In this document: in pieces, positions 63,913 through 64,000 of the stretch
How positions within the stretch are numbered: position 1 is the stretch's first letter
Layout of the letters: each line of letters starts with the position of its first letter
NCBI GenBank assembly: GCA_036258795.1
Contig: DATACZ010000026.1
Coordinates: forward strand, 1 to 64,000
DNA: 64,000 bases
Direction: 5' to 3'
DNA from: DATACZ01 sp036258795
GTDB taxonomy: Bacteria > Actinomycetota > CADDZG01 > JAHWKV01
Program-made: the position numbers and the translations under genes
Notes under the pieces: model-generated
The model's input: only the letters and a program-made list of their open reading frames with translations
Databases searched by the model: none
Told to the model about the DNA's origin: nothing

Positions 63913-64000
63913 ATGCGGAGCTCTGCCGACGTGATCGTCGTGGGCGGCGGAATACTGGGATGTTCGGTCGCCGCGGAGCTAGCCGAGATGGGCGCCGACG
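63913..64000 (+). CDS. FAD-dependent oxidoreductase, N-terminus only (3' truncated)
   Basis: From ATG 63913 the first 29 residues read RSSADVIVVGGGILGCSVAA then a helix, the dinucleotide-binding GxGxxG fold of FAD-dependent (DAO-type) oxidoreductases. The gene runs off the right edge, so the substrate is unknown. Confidence 0.75.
   Translation, partial: MRSSADVIVVGGGILGCSVAAELAEMGAD

Overview
The window reads as chromosomal DNA of a GC-rich actinobacterium, probably an early-branching or uncultured lineage. Actinobacterial markers are a WhiB regulator (31571-31942), a DUF3499 protein (30849-31079), a one-piece FbiC F420 synthase (18788-21166) with CofD and CofE, the mec-cysO-cysM-murI-rph-rdgB block known from Mycobacterium tuberculosis, and the whiB2-manB-ahcY-hpf-secA gene neighbourhood. 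Most genes are tightly packed with 1-28 nt overlaps. Several starts are GTG or TTG.

Region 1 (1-15755) makes and exports surface polysaccharide. It holds glycosyltransferases, a Wzm/Wzt-type ABC exporter with a methyltransferase, an LCP-family ligase, a complete dTDP-L-rhamnose set (rmlB-rmlC-rmlD-rmlA), a nucleotide-sugar dehydrogenase, a small EamA/SMR-like membrane protein, GDP-mannose dehydratase plus reductase (GDP-D-rhamnose type), and a UDP-sugar epimerase. A frameshifted DUF222/HNH gene follows at 15763-16991.

Region 2 (17027-22882) carries the F420 genes cofE, cofD and fbiC and a large coiled-coil protein of unknown role. Region 3 (22954-36141) has a giant GT2-plus-membrane protein coupled to a DUF5719 protein, a minimal zincin, an L,D-transpeptidase, a PDZ-TPR lipoprotein, a candidate small RNA with its own promoter and two terminators, DUF3499, a DUF6788-like protein, whiB, then manB, a Trm112-like protein, a sugar-phosphate isomerase and ahcY.

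Region 4 (36332-45609) is housekeeping: comF, a probable raiA-motif RNA in front of hpf, secA, prfB with its programmed +1 frameshift, ftsE, ftsX, a C-terminal processing protease, smpB and tmRNA. Region 5 (45925-52890) is an alpha-glucan locus: a GT4 synthase, a DUF4912 protein, a protein that fuses a GH57 and a GH13 branching-enzyme module, and a second GH57 protein. Region 6 (52946-59182) begins with selD, whose true start lies upstream of an in-frame UGA that encodes selenocysteine, then runs through mec-cysO-cysM-murI-MBL-rph-rdgB-DUF983.

Region 7 (59189-64000) is looser and less conserved. Three tRNA genes (Leu, Lys, His) alternate with a HicB-like gene, a RibD-C-type reductase, two broken genes and long stretches with nothing recognisable. 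It looks like an accessory or decaying segment. The window closes with the first codons of an FAD-dependent oxidoreductase. All assignments come from reading motifs, gene order and base pairing by eye; no database search was run.
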